From positions 1-64,000 of the forward strand of contig NZ_JAJSDQ010000006.1 in assembly GCF_021272345.1 (NCBI RefSeq): a DNA stretch of 64,000 nucleotides. Direction: 5' to 3'. A model generated the notes under the pieces. The model was not told the DNA's origin, did not search any database, and saw only the letters and a program-made list of their open reading frames with translations. The stretch is from Ornithinimicrobium sediminis. Its GTDB lineage: Bacteria; Actinomycetota; Actinomycetes; Actinomycetales; Dermatophilaceae. A program made the translations under genes and the position numbers. This document shows, one piece after another, positions 33,401-40,625 of this stretch (position 1 is its first letter; each line of letters opens with the position of its first letter).

Positions 33401-34307
33401 CTGGCCGCTCAACGAAACGGATCCCAAGGGAAGCACGCAGGTGAGCCTCAACGGCAGTGTTGTAGACCTCCGACGCGGCGACGACATGCTGGTGCAGCAC
33501 CCGTCCGTAGATCGACAGCCACTTGCCCTCGACGGTCTGCACCTTGTTGGCGACCGCGACGTGGGTATGCAGATCGGGGTCGCCGTCCCGAGAGTCCCGG
33601 TGGGTGAAGGCCGCCGCGATGAGCCCTCTGGTCTCGACCTGGCGTGCCCCGTTCTTGCCCTCTCGCGTGTACAGCACCTGGCGCTCGAGGAAGGTCAGCG
33701 CGTCCTGCACCGCGGCCTCGTGCGCCTCCGCGACCACCTGGGAGATCTCTGGCGGGGCGATGGCCCACAGTGTCGACACCGACTTCACCGGGCTGAACGT
33801 CAGGTCATACCCGGCCACGGCCGTCCGCTGCGGCCTTGAGTACCGAGTTAGCGCGGAGGCCAGCTCCCGGGCATCACGTGGCTCCCTCCCCTGCTCGCGG
33901 GCGAAGTACTCCCGTGCCACCTCGTTGCGCGCCGCAGCGGCTTCAGCCAGTCGCTCCGCGGGCTCCGTCGAGCCGTCAGCACGTCCTTCCAGCCGGCGGG
34001 CGACCTCCGCATTGAAACCTCCCCCGTCGCTGTCGTAAACCCGGTAGGCCGCACCCAACGCCACACCCGTCAACGGATGACGGCCGGCACCGAACAAGTG
34101 GCGCATCTGCTCCGAGGTGACCCGGTCACCGGGTTCGAGCCCGTCGATCCCGACCAGGCCCGAGCCGGTCCAGCGGCCGGGCGACTCGCCCTTGGCCGCG
34201 TAGTAGTCCTCCAGCCCGCGGCGACCGATCCCGGAGTCGTCCCCCGCCGCAACCTGACGGGTGAGGTACTCATACCCCGACCCCGCCGACAGCTTGTGCA
34301 GCGTCAT
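30498..34307 (-). CDS. MobF (TrwC/TraA-like) relaxase-helicase
   Basis: A 1269-residue conjugative relaxase that nicks oriT and unwinds DNA for transfer. N-terminal Tyr12 and Tyr14 (SAGSGYEYLT) are candidate nucleophiles. The metal-binding histidine triad is His236, His247 and His249 (FTHRD..DPDLHTHV). The helicase half has the Walker A motif APAGSGKTT (Lys582), LVVVDEAGM as Walker B and late UvrD-like motifs (GYAATVHTAQG, LYTMLTRGRHENHV). The C-terminal 250 residues are poorly conserved. It is full length for MobF proteins. The ATG at 34307 begins the usual MTLHKLSAGSGYEYL start; the longer frame is rejected. oriT is probably upstream. Confidence 0.92.
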   Translation of the reverse strand: MTLHKLSAGSGYEYLTRQVAAGDDSGIGRRGLEDYYAAKGESPGRWTGSGLVGIDGLEPGDRVTSEQMRHLFGAGRHPLTGVALGAAYRVYDSDGGGFNAEVARRLEGRADGSTEPAERLAEAAAARNEVAREYFAREQGREPRDARELASALTRYSRPQRTAVAGYDLTFSPVKSVSTLWAIAPPEISQVVAEAHEAAVQDALTFLERQVLYTREGKNGARQVETRGLIAAAFTHRDSRDGDPDLHTHVAVANKVQTVEGKWLSIYGRVLHQHVVAASEVYNTAVEAHLRASLGIRFVERPGGSADRRPVREVEGVDRTLCELWSRRRGDITARQEVLSRQFLEAHGRPPTPVEQIALAQQANLETRAAKHEPRSLAAQRDTWWAEAAGVLGAEGVQQMVATVLGQTGRPVEGVSEDWVHEAAQRVVAEVEARRATWQVWHLQAEAQRQVRGLDLHPSMVVDVVGRVVDAATVARSVNLTPDLDPIPEPGALRRSDGTSVYRHTGSDHYTSLRVLEAEQRITSAAARGDGAAFAREDAQLAVLEASVQGRDLNRGQADLVLALASSGRRVQLVLAPAGSGKTTAMRVLADAWRAHVGPVIGLAPSAAAASVLAEATGIPSETLDKLVHDLEHGRRSWLDDAIGPDTLVVVDEAGMADTLTLDRVITHALGRGASVRLIGDDQQLAAVGAGGVLRDIANAHGAVRLDEVVRFSDSAEAEATLALRAGDATALGFYLDRDRVHVGDVATTVEAVFTAWSRDRASGRDCLMLAPTRELVTSLNTRARAARLGGGTPDREVLLADGTRASAGDVVITRRNDRRLGVGSTDWVKNGDRWTVTAVDGPALSVRHLSSGLRTRLPAGYVAEHVELGYAATVHTAQGVTTDTMHGIITGQESRQLLYTMLTRGRHENHVHVVSATDTDGHTLPLIETTSPATATETLQGVLARDGAAVSATTERARAADPAALLHQAAERYEDGLLAGAERLLGPGWGDDIESAAAALVPGLTHAPAWPSLRAHLMLTQADGRDALQTLTNASTYRGLGDADDPAAVLLSRLDRRPAGGPLPWLPAIPKRLATDPVWGGYLTARAERVRSLAAQVRQGTTPEQQWAAPLAHHISPELVADLTVWRAARAVDHSDLRPVGPPDAGGAAGRYARGLLCRVTGQLPDALRHWERLIVEHVGHRDWFTPQLAERLDRLHRAGVDVPDRLEQAADQGPLPDDEATSALWFRVIDPQHKSAWASAHRTAPQGVRPEDYCPAPSGPALHGPSR

Positions 34308-34957
34308 CGTCACGCCCCCCAAGGCCGCAACCGGACGGCGAGTGGCCACGGAGCGGGCCAGGATGAAAAAGGTGTGTGGGGACATGAGCGGAGCGAGAAG
34401 TGGTGGGGGACGTCGCCGTTGAGGGCGTCACGGCGTCTGGGCTGCTCAAGTGGACTGAAGCTGCGCGGTGGCAGTCAGGTCCGTGGAGGCCGGACGACTT
34501 CGACGTGCGCGTGGCGTGGCGTGGCGGTCTTGGGTAGCGTGCTGAAGCCTAAGTACGGACGCGGTCGACTGGCTGAGTCGGCGATAAGCTCGGCCGGGTG
34601 CCAACCTCGCGGCTTCTAGGGTCGTCGCGTCCGGCGGCAGCCCTGTGTCTCGTACCATGCTGCTGGTGAGACGGTCGTCTGGAGAAGGCGATGCGGTCGC
34701 GCCGACCGAACGAGCAGCGCTTCGGCTTCGGGCCGCCAAGGCTTCTCGAGGTGCTACCGCAAGCTCGAAGGCCGACAAGCACCGCAAGAGCAACGAGTCA
34801 ACCGCGGGATCTTTGTCCTCGTTGCCGGGCTCGAGGCCATCCCGACCGCAGTACAGGGTTGTTCACCACGCGTACGAGACATGACGACTCTGGTTCCCCT
34901 CTGTGTCAAGGGCCCCCCGGTTCCGTCGCTTTCAGGGTGCGCCCCCGCTGGTCGCCG
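34308..34957. other. 650-bp stretch with no recognisable gene
   Basis: It lies between the relaxase start and the transposase end. Several open frames of 70-125 codons occur on both strands, but none has a recognisable product. It contains a GGGGACGT (34406-34413) and GGGGACAT nearby, and is the expected place for oriT and for one end of the IS110 element. I could not delimit either. Confidence 0.6.
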
Positions 34958-36229
34958 TCAAGGTCGTTCGTCCGTGGGGCGCTGCACCTTGACAGCTCCG
35001 GCGCGCCGGCGCTGGGGGGCCGCTGCCGGGACCGGGAGGGGGTGGTCGCCGGGATCGGGCCGGGGTAGCGTCGGGTGTGCGGGTCCGGGAAGTGGCTGAT
35101 CCGAAGTGCCGATGTGCGGGGGCAGGTCGGCCGCGCTGGATACGTCAGTCGCCCCGCAGTGCCCTCCCGGACCCGCCTCGTGCTCGGTGCCCTCGAGAGC
35201 GTCCTGGGTGACGGTGGCGTCGGCGACGAGCTGGCGGTACACGACGTCGGACAGGCGCCGTTTTAGTGCCCGTAGGGCTTCCTTGGGGGTCTTGCCGGCG
35301 GCAACCTTGCGGTCGAAGTAGGCCCGCCCCTCGGTGGCGTTGCGCAGCTGGACGACCGCGGCGATGTGCAGCACGTGGTTCATCCGACGGTTCCCCGCCC
35401 GGGAGAGGCGGTGGCGGATCTGCTGGCCCGAAGACGCGTCCAGGGGCGCGGTCCCGGTCCACGAGGCGAACCTCGCCCTGGTCGGGAAGCGGGCGACGTC
35501 GCCGACATCCGCCAGGATCCGGGCCGCACCGGCCGGGCCGACCCCGTGGATGTCCATCAGGTGCGACCCGCGGGCCAGTACCGCAGCCTTCAGCTCAGCC
35601 TTCATGGCCCTCAGCTTGGCGTCGACGGCGACCAGGTCAGCCAGCTCCTCCACGGCCATCCGCCGACGGGTCCGCCCGGCGACGTCACGAGGGCGGACGC
35701 CGGCCAGCATCCTCTTGGCCTGCAACGCTGACAGGTCCTTCTTCCTCGTGCCGGGGACCAGCTCCCCGAGCAGGCGTTGGAGCCGGTTGACCGTCTGTAC
35801 CCGCAACCGGGATAGCTCGTCACGGCGGTCGGCCAGCATCCGCAACGCCTCCAGCTCCCCGTCGCGGTGCACCACCCGCAACCCCGAGGTGCGGACGGCG
35901 ACGACGGCGATCGAGTGGGCGTCCAGGGCGTCGGTCTTACGGTTGTGCCCGGTGTCGAACAACCGCACCCGCGCGGCCAGCTTGGCCGGGACGTCCACGA
36001 CACGTTCTCCGTCCTCGACCAGGCGCTGCGCCAGCGGGCGGCCGGTGCCGTTAGCGCCCTCGACCGCCCAGAGCCGGTGCGGAAAGGTTCGGGCGTAGGA
36101 CCGCATCGCGGTGTAGCCGCGCTGGTCGGTGCCGAACCGGCCGGTGGCGACCAGCCGCTCCTGACGGTCCACGACCTCGATCGTCGCGGACAGTTTGTGG
36201 GGGTCTACCCCGATGATGACCTCTGCCAT
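34958..36229 (-). CDS. IS110-family transposase
   Basis: A 423-residue DEDD-type recombinase. The N-terminal RuvC-like catalytic acids are in IIGVDPHK, WAVEGANG and the KTDALDAH pair. The C-terminal Tnp_20 domain (MDIHGVGPAGAARILADVGD, then SWTGTAPLDASSGQQIRHRLSRAGNRRMNH) carries the catalytic Ser region. It moves the IS through a bridge-RNA-guided mechanism in this family. GAGGCGAGGAG precedes the ATG at 36229. The final 60 residues are a low-complexity Pro/Arg tail, so the true end of the ancestral protein may lie earlier. The IS boundaries cannot be seen, because IS110 elements lack clear inverted repeats. Confidence 0.92.
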   Translation of the reverse strand: MAEVIIGVDPHKLSATIEVVDRQERLVATGRFGTDQRGYTAMRSYARTFPHRLWAVEGANGTGRPLAQRLVEDGERVVDVPAKLAARVRLFDTGHNRKTDALDAHSIAVVAVRTSGLRVVHRDGELEALRMLADRRDELSRLRVQTVNRLQRLLGELVPGTRKKDLSALQAKRMLAGVRPRDVAGRTRRRMAVEELADLVAVDAKLRAMKAELKAAVLARGSHLMDIHGVGPAGAARILADVGDVARFPTRARFASWTGTAPLDASSGQQIRHRLSRAGNRRMNHVLHIAAVVQLRNATEGRAYFDRKVAAGKTPKEALRALKRRLSDVVYRQLVADATVTQDALEGTEHEAGPGGHCGATDVSSAADLPPHIGTSDQPLPGPAHPTLPRPDPGDHPLPVPAAAPQRRRAGAVKVQRPTDERP

Positions 36230-36480
36230 GCTCCTCGCCTCCGATGGGCGCCTCGAACCGGTATGGGAAACGGCGAGGTGGGCAGTGCTACTACGAGCAG
36301 GGCAGTCCCCTCTTGAGCCACGCCTCGTCAGCGGCGCCCGACGAGGCGCAGTCCAGATGAGAACCACAACCACAAGGGCTGGGCAGCCGAAATTGAGAGC
36401 GTCCCGCCGGGCACCTAGACCGAGTCTGGCCCGACCCGGTCATGACGCCAAGTCTCCTAGTAGCCGAATACAGCTCGGGT
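36230..36480 (-). ncRNA. candidate IS110 bridge RNA region (5' non-coding end)
   Basis: IS110-group elements encode a bridge RNA in the non-coding end upstream of the transposase. This 250-base gap holds a 9-bp stem, CGCCTCGTC (36321-36329) with GACGAGGCG (36340-36348), and a 10-base loop. The guide loops cannot be assigned from one copy. The remainder to 36600 has no gene. Confidence 0.35.
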
Positions 36481-36630
36481 GCGACGACCCTTCCGAGCCG
36501 CCCGAGGGCCGATGAGCGGAGTGGTTGCTCAACCAGCAGTCGGCTGCTCTGGGGCTCTGGATGGGGCGTGTCACCTCAACGTGCTGATAGCCGCTTGCGT
36601 TGTGACATCCGATAGAATATCCTCACGCTC

Positions 36631-37233
36631 ATGTCACATCTTTCGCCGGAGGAGCTCGACCGTCTCGAGCGGCTCGCGTTCGGCATCCGGGAGTTCTTCA
36701 GCGAGCGGGGCCACAACATCGGTACCGCCCTGGACCAAGACCCATGCTTCCGTGAGGGAGAGCGCGGCCGGTCGGGTCTGGCGCGTTCCATGATGCAGTC
36801 CGCCGTCGCAGCTGCGGTCGGCGGGGTCGAGCTTGACCTGGAGACCGGTGACGGCGGCGTCCGGCTCGTGCGCAGCATTGACCGCCGCTACCTGCGCCGC
36901 TACCGGGTCCTAGCGGCGAGCAAGCACGAGGACGACTTCCGGATTCTCTCCAGCAGCGACAACATCCTGCAGACCGACAGTGACTCGTTGTTCTTCGAGG
37001 AGCCATGGGTGCTGGCGTACACCCTGAACCAGGACAACCAGGTCGAAGACCTGTTCGTCGCACAGGTCCTGGACCGGCTCGATGGCACCCCGGGCGCACT
37101 GGTCCTCGGCCCTGAGTACATGCTGGTAGGCCGCCCGCCCACAGGCGACGGCGGGTTCCAGCCCACGGACGAGGACCTCCCGATGGATGACTTCGAGGAG
37201 GAAGGCGAGGAAGGTGCCGTAGGGGCCGGCTGA
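36631..37233 (+). CDS. unknown protein, first gene of the XRE-ImmA/DUF6119 unit
   Basis: A 200-residue protein (MSHLSPEELDRLERLAFGIREFF start) with an alpha/beta middle (RRYRVLAASKHEDDFRILSSSDN) and a strongly acidic C-terminus (DEDLPMDDFEEEGEEG). No catalytic motif or known family is recognised. A TAGAAT -10 box lies about 20 bases upstream. It is followed, 41 bases later on the same strand, by the XRE-ImmA/IrrE gene. It may be the toxin, sensor or substrate partner of that protease, which is an inference from position only. Confidence 0.6.
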   Translation: MSHLSPEELDRLERLAFGIREFFSERGHNIGTALDQDPCFREGERGRSGLARSMMQSAVAAAVGGVELDLETGDGGVRLVRSIDRRYLRRYRVLAASKHEDDFRILSSSDNILQTDSDSLFFEEPWVLAYTLNQDNQVEDLFVAQVLDRLDGTPGALVLGPEYMLVGRPPTGDGGFQPTDEDLPMDDFEEEGEEGAVGAG

Positions 37234-37274
37234 CCCAGCCCGTTGTCCGCACCCACCCTCACGAGAGGCACACC

Positions 37275-38447
37275 GTGGTCACCACCCCAGCCGACACTGG
37301 CCACCGCATTCAGCGCCTACGCATCGCCAACAGCCTCAGTCAGGCCCAGCTCGCCGCGACCGCAGCCATTCCTACTGGGGCCGTCTCAATGGCAGAACAT
37401 GGTCGCCAAGGCCTCGACCCTGAGGCTCTGGCACGCATCGCCGACGCGCTCGGATGCAGCGCTGACTACCTGACCCGCTCGCAGCCGCAATCGACCGCTA
37501 CCCGGCCCTGGCTGCGCGCGTATGCCGACGCCTCGAAGAAGGCCGTCGACCGGTACGTCGCCGACACCGAAATCGCCATAGAGGCCTTCGACACCCTGCG
37601 CCTTAAGCCGATCCCGGAGACCTTGCCACACTTCGACGACGACGCCAACGATGAGGATGCCATCGAGGACTTCGCCCGCGAGGTACGCCACGCGGCCGGC
37701 CTCGAGGACGGCAGCGTGGTCGGAAACTGCATCCGCCGCATCGAGCGTCTCGGCGTGATGGTGCTCCCTATGCACGACGAGCTCGGTCGTCACATGGGCC
37801 TCTCGCAGCGCGTAAATGCCACCCCGGTCATCAGGGTTAGTAGACCTCACGTGGCCGACGACGGCACCATCAGCCCTTCAGGGGACCGGCAGCGGTTCAC
37901 TGTCGCCCATGAGCTTGGTCACCTCACACTCCACGCCACCACGCCACCTCCGGCCACCGCCGAGCAGGCCCGCCTCGTTGAGCAACAGGCCCACCGCTTC
38001 GCCGGAGCCTTTTTGACACCGGCTGACGCTCTTGTGGATGACTTGGACCGGCTCAGCGGCCGCGTCACCCTGAGCACGCTGGCCGAACTGAAGAAGACGT
38101 GGGGGGTCGCCATCAAGATGCTCGTGGTCCGCCTCAGACAACTCGGTCGCATCGACGATCAGCACGCCCGCAGCCTTTACAAGCAGATCAGTGCTCGCAA
38201 GTGGAACAAGACCGAACCGGTCCCCGTCGGTCACGAGTACGCAATCTGGCTCACCAAGGCCATGACCCACGCTGGTCATGACAGCATCACCGCCGCAGCC
38301 GCCATCGGTCTCACCCCTCGCTACCTGCAGGACTGGCAAGCTTGGGACCTCGCCGGCACCCCGACGACCGATCTCCCCGTGGGAGTTGCCTCGATTTCCC
38401 AAAGACGGGGAAAAAAGACTGGTCTCGCCGGCACAGCGAGTAGGTGA
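37275..38447 (+). CDS. XRE HTH - ImmA/IrrE metallopeptidase fusion
   Basis: A 390-residue protein. An N-terminal XRE helix-turn-helix (RIQRLRIANSLSQAQLAATAAI, residues 11-65) is followed by an ImmA/IrrE zinc protease domain with HELGH at 212-216 (FTVAHELGHLTLH) and the third ligand Glu236 in EQQAHRFAGAFLTP. Such fusions cleave or sense repressor-like proteins, derepressing phages, ICEs or toxin-antitoxin units. GTG at 37275 is taken as the start. It lies 41 bases after the unknown acidic protein and 3 bases before the DUF6119 gene, so these form one operon. It could control either the defence unit or transfer of the whole element. Confidence 0.9.
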   Translation: MVTTPADTGHRIQRLRIANSLSQAQLAATAAIPTGAVSMAEHGRQGLDPEALARIADALGCSADYLTRSQPQSTATRPWLRAYADASKKAVDRYVADTEIAIEAFDTLRLKPIPETLPHFDDDANDEDAIEDFAREVRHAAGLEDGSVVGNCIRRIERLGVMVLPMHDELGRHMGLSQRVNATPVIRVSRPHVADDGTISPSGDRQRFTVAHELGHLTLHATTPPPATAEQARLVEQQAHRFAGAFLTPADALVDDLDRLSGRVTLSTLAELKKTWGVAIKMLVVRLRQLGRIDDQHARSLYKQISARKWNKTEPVPVGHEYAIWLTKAMTHAGHDSITAAAAIGLTPRYLQDWQAWDLAGTPTTDLPVGVASISQRRGKKTGLAGTASR

Positions 38448-38450
38448 CGA

Positions 38451-40127
38451 GTGGTGGCGGGTAAGGTCAATGACAAAAAGAAGGGTCGCCGAACGACGAT
38501 CTACCGCTTGACGGGAGTCGAGCACCTAAGGAACGCCCTGCGCTCAAAGTACCTAGACCGCAACGGCTTCGAGGTGGCCGACGTCGCGGTCGGCGAGCGG
38601 TCTGCACTGCTCCTGACCGGCGCAATGACCAAGGACACCGCCGATTGGTGCGCGACCGTGACGGCCTTAACCGGACGCGCCGTCGCCATCGCGGGCGCCA
38701 CTCCTGCAGGTGTACTCGTGCTACGCCCAAGCCCGGAGGCTACGGACGACCCAACGGTCGCATACGCCCTGACGTATGGCATGGGCTTTCAGCTCCTCGA
38801 ACCAAGCAGACTGGACAACCTCTTCGGCCAGCGGATGGCCATCCGGACCGCCGAACCCGACAACCTCCGTTCACTAACCGTTACGACCATGGACGAGAGG
38901 TCCCGCGTCTCCCGAGCCAGCATTCCCCAAGGTGAAGGGTTGCTCGGTTTCGGCATCGGAGACATCGGTGAGGCTGTGAGCCGAATCGTCGCAATAGCGA
39001 ACCTTCCCGACCTTTCACGAGCCGACGGAATGCCCATTCAGCTCCGAGGGGCTGACGCGCTCAACGTGCCCATCGGCCTCACCCCCGACGAGGTCACCGC
39101 AGACATCGACATGCTGGAGAACAATCTTGCCGTGCCACCGCCCGAATCGCTGAAGATCCTCGAGCAATTGACGGCGATAAAGAACCCGGAGGTCAGAAAG
39201 ACGCTCGATGCTCGCCTCTCGACCGCCCTCGATGAGGGTGAAGGGACGATTGGGTTGGCCTGGCCTCACGAGCGAGTCAACGAGAATGGCACTCCTGATT
39301 CGTGGCTGCCACGCAACCTGGGGCCCCGTAGACCGAATACAGTCCGAGAGGGGCAGCCCGAGTGGAACGAAATAACGGAGGCTCTAGGAACCTATCCGCC
39401 GGGTCAGCGTCTAGATAGGCTCGATCGAGCCAGCATTCAACTTTTTCGTGACGCCGAGGGTCAGGAACCCATCAGCCAAGCAATTCCGCTCCGCCGCTGG
39501 GTGGGGTTCCAGTGCGAACTCGACGGAAGTACTTACGCCCTGTACGACGGAGCTTGGTACCAGATCCACCACGACTACGCTGACAACGTGAACAGGCGCA
39601 CCGAGGCGATTTTTGCTAAGGCCGTCGACGACGTCGAGTTCCCGACATGGGGCCCTGACGACCACGAAGCGGCGTACAACATGAAATTGGCAGTTGCCGT
39701 AGGTGGAGTGTGCCTCGATCGCGAGCTCATCACAACGGATCTACACCGTCGAGGCATCGAGGCATGTGACGTGTACCTGCATGATGGGACCCTCATCCAC
39801 GTCAAGAGAACTGACCGGTCAACAGCGGCCAGCCATCTCCTCGCCCAAGCATTGGTGTCTGCGGACGCCCTCTGCAACGACGAGCAGGCGCGCCAGAAAC
39901 TACGCGAGAGGATCATCGCGAGGGACGGCGACCCTAGCAGGCTGGGAATCAAACCCACGCGTGTCATCTTGGCGATGCACCGCAGCGATCGTCCAGCACT
40001 GACCGCGGGTGAGCTCTTCACCTTCACGAAAGTCAACCTCGTCCGGCAGGCGTCGTCTCTAGAGTCGCGGGGCGTGCAAGTGCGAATCGTCTCGATCGCG
40101 GGTGACAGGGACATGCTTGAGCCGTGA
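38451..40127 (+). CDS. DUF6119 / TIGR04141 family protein (predicted nuclease-like)
   Basis: A 558-residue protein of the sporadically distributed TIGR04141 (DUF6119) family. Its marker is the C-terminal block GVCLDRELITTDLHRRGIEACD, then TLIHVKR (Lys452) and ASHLLAQALVSADALCND, spaced like a restriction-endonuclease-type core (Asp, then xxHxK). The N-terminus is basic (VNDKKKGRRTTIYRL). Molecular function is not established. It is usually found in mobile or defence regions. The GTG start lies 3 bases after the XRE-ImmA stop, with AGGTGA upstream, implying coupling. Base composition is clearly more A/T-rich than neighbours, a sign of recent transfer. Confidence 0.78.
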   Translation: MVAGKVNDKKKGRRTTIYRLTGVEHLRNALRSKYLDRNGFEVADVAVGERSALLLTGAMTKDTADWCATVTALTGRAVAIAGATPAGVLVLRPSPEATDDPTVAYALTYGMGFQLLEPSRLDNLFGQRMAIRTAEPDNLRSLTVTTMDERSRVSRASIPQGEGLLGFGIGDIGEAVSRIVAIANLPDLSRADGMPIQLRGADALNVPIGLTPDEVTADIDMLENNLAVPPPESLKILEQLTAIKNPEVRKTLDARLSTALDEGEGTIGLAWPHERVNENGTPDSWLPRNLGPRRPNTVREGQPEWNEITEALGTYPPGQRLDRLDRASIQLFRDAEGQEPISQAIPLRRWVGFQCELDGSTYALYDGAWYQIHHDYADNVNRRTEAIFAKAVDDVEFPTWGPDDHEAAYNMKLAVAVGGVCLDRELITTDLHRRGIEACDVYLHDGTLIHVKRTDRSTAASHLLAQALVSADALCNDEQARQKLRERIIARDGDPSRLGIKPTRVILAMHRSDRPALTAGELFTFTKVNLVRQASSLESRGVQVRIVSIAGDRDMLEP

Positions 40128-40164
40128 GACTTCGGTACGGAGCAATGCGTGAGAGAGTGACTGC

Positions 40165-40350
40165 ATGCGAGACGAGCTCCGAAAGATCAATTGCCCAGAC
40201 TGCGGCGGAACCCTCACCGTTGTCGATCACCCAATCATGGTCGACCAGATCGCTGAGCCTGTTCGATGGACCGTGATTCGCGCCACCTGTACGGGCGCCG
40301 GATCTGGCTGCGCCGTGACAGATGAGCAGATTCCCGAGCGCCGAGCCTGA
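40165..40350 (+). CDS. small zinc-ribbon-like protein
   Basis: A 61-residue protein starting MRDELRKINCPDCGG, with CPDC and later Cys in RATCTGAGSGCAVT. That is four cysteines in the two-by-two pattern of a zinc ribbon. It lies 37 bases after the DUF6119 stop on the same strand and could be the last gene of that operon. No ribosome binding site stands out. It may bind nucleic acid or be a regulatory subunit; that is inference. Confidence 0.5.
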   Translation: MRDELRKINCPDCGGTLTVVDHPIMVDQIAEPVRWTVIRATCTGAGSGCAVTDEQIPERRA

Positions 40351-40625
40351 TCGTGACACTGCGTCGCCGTCGGTTGACGGCCGCCTGATAGGCATCCCGC
40401 ACCGGCAGCGCCATCACGACGAGGAGCGAACACCAAGGCCCTGCCAACGGGACGGAACAGGCCCTAAGCTAAGACAGCGGCCGAGAGTACTCGAGTGAGG
40501 ACCACGCCTGCCATAGAGGTGCGCTGAAACTCCACGCGTGACGACCTGGTGACATCCGATTGGGAGGCGGCTGGCTCAGTACCTAGGCTCTCGTAGCGCG
40601 GACCGCGCAGGCACGGGCGCGGAGG
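40351..40625. other. gap between zinc-ribbon gene and hsdR
   Basis: Convergent intergenic stretch of 275 bases. I see no gene, strong hairpin or repeat in it. Confidence 0.5.

Noticed and set aside
32205-33839. Long plus-strand frames opposite the relaxase
   Set aside because: They lie antisense to conserved relaxase-helicase motifs and have no recognisable domain.
34645-35068. Open frames of 79 and 125 codons between relaxase and transposase
   Set aside because: They have low-complexity Arg/Ser/Pro composition, overlap each other in different frames, and have no known product.
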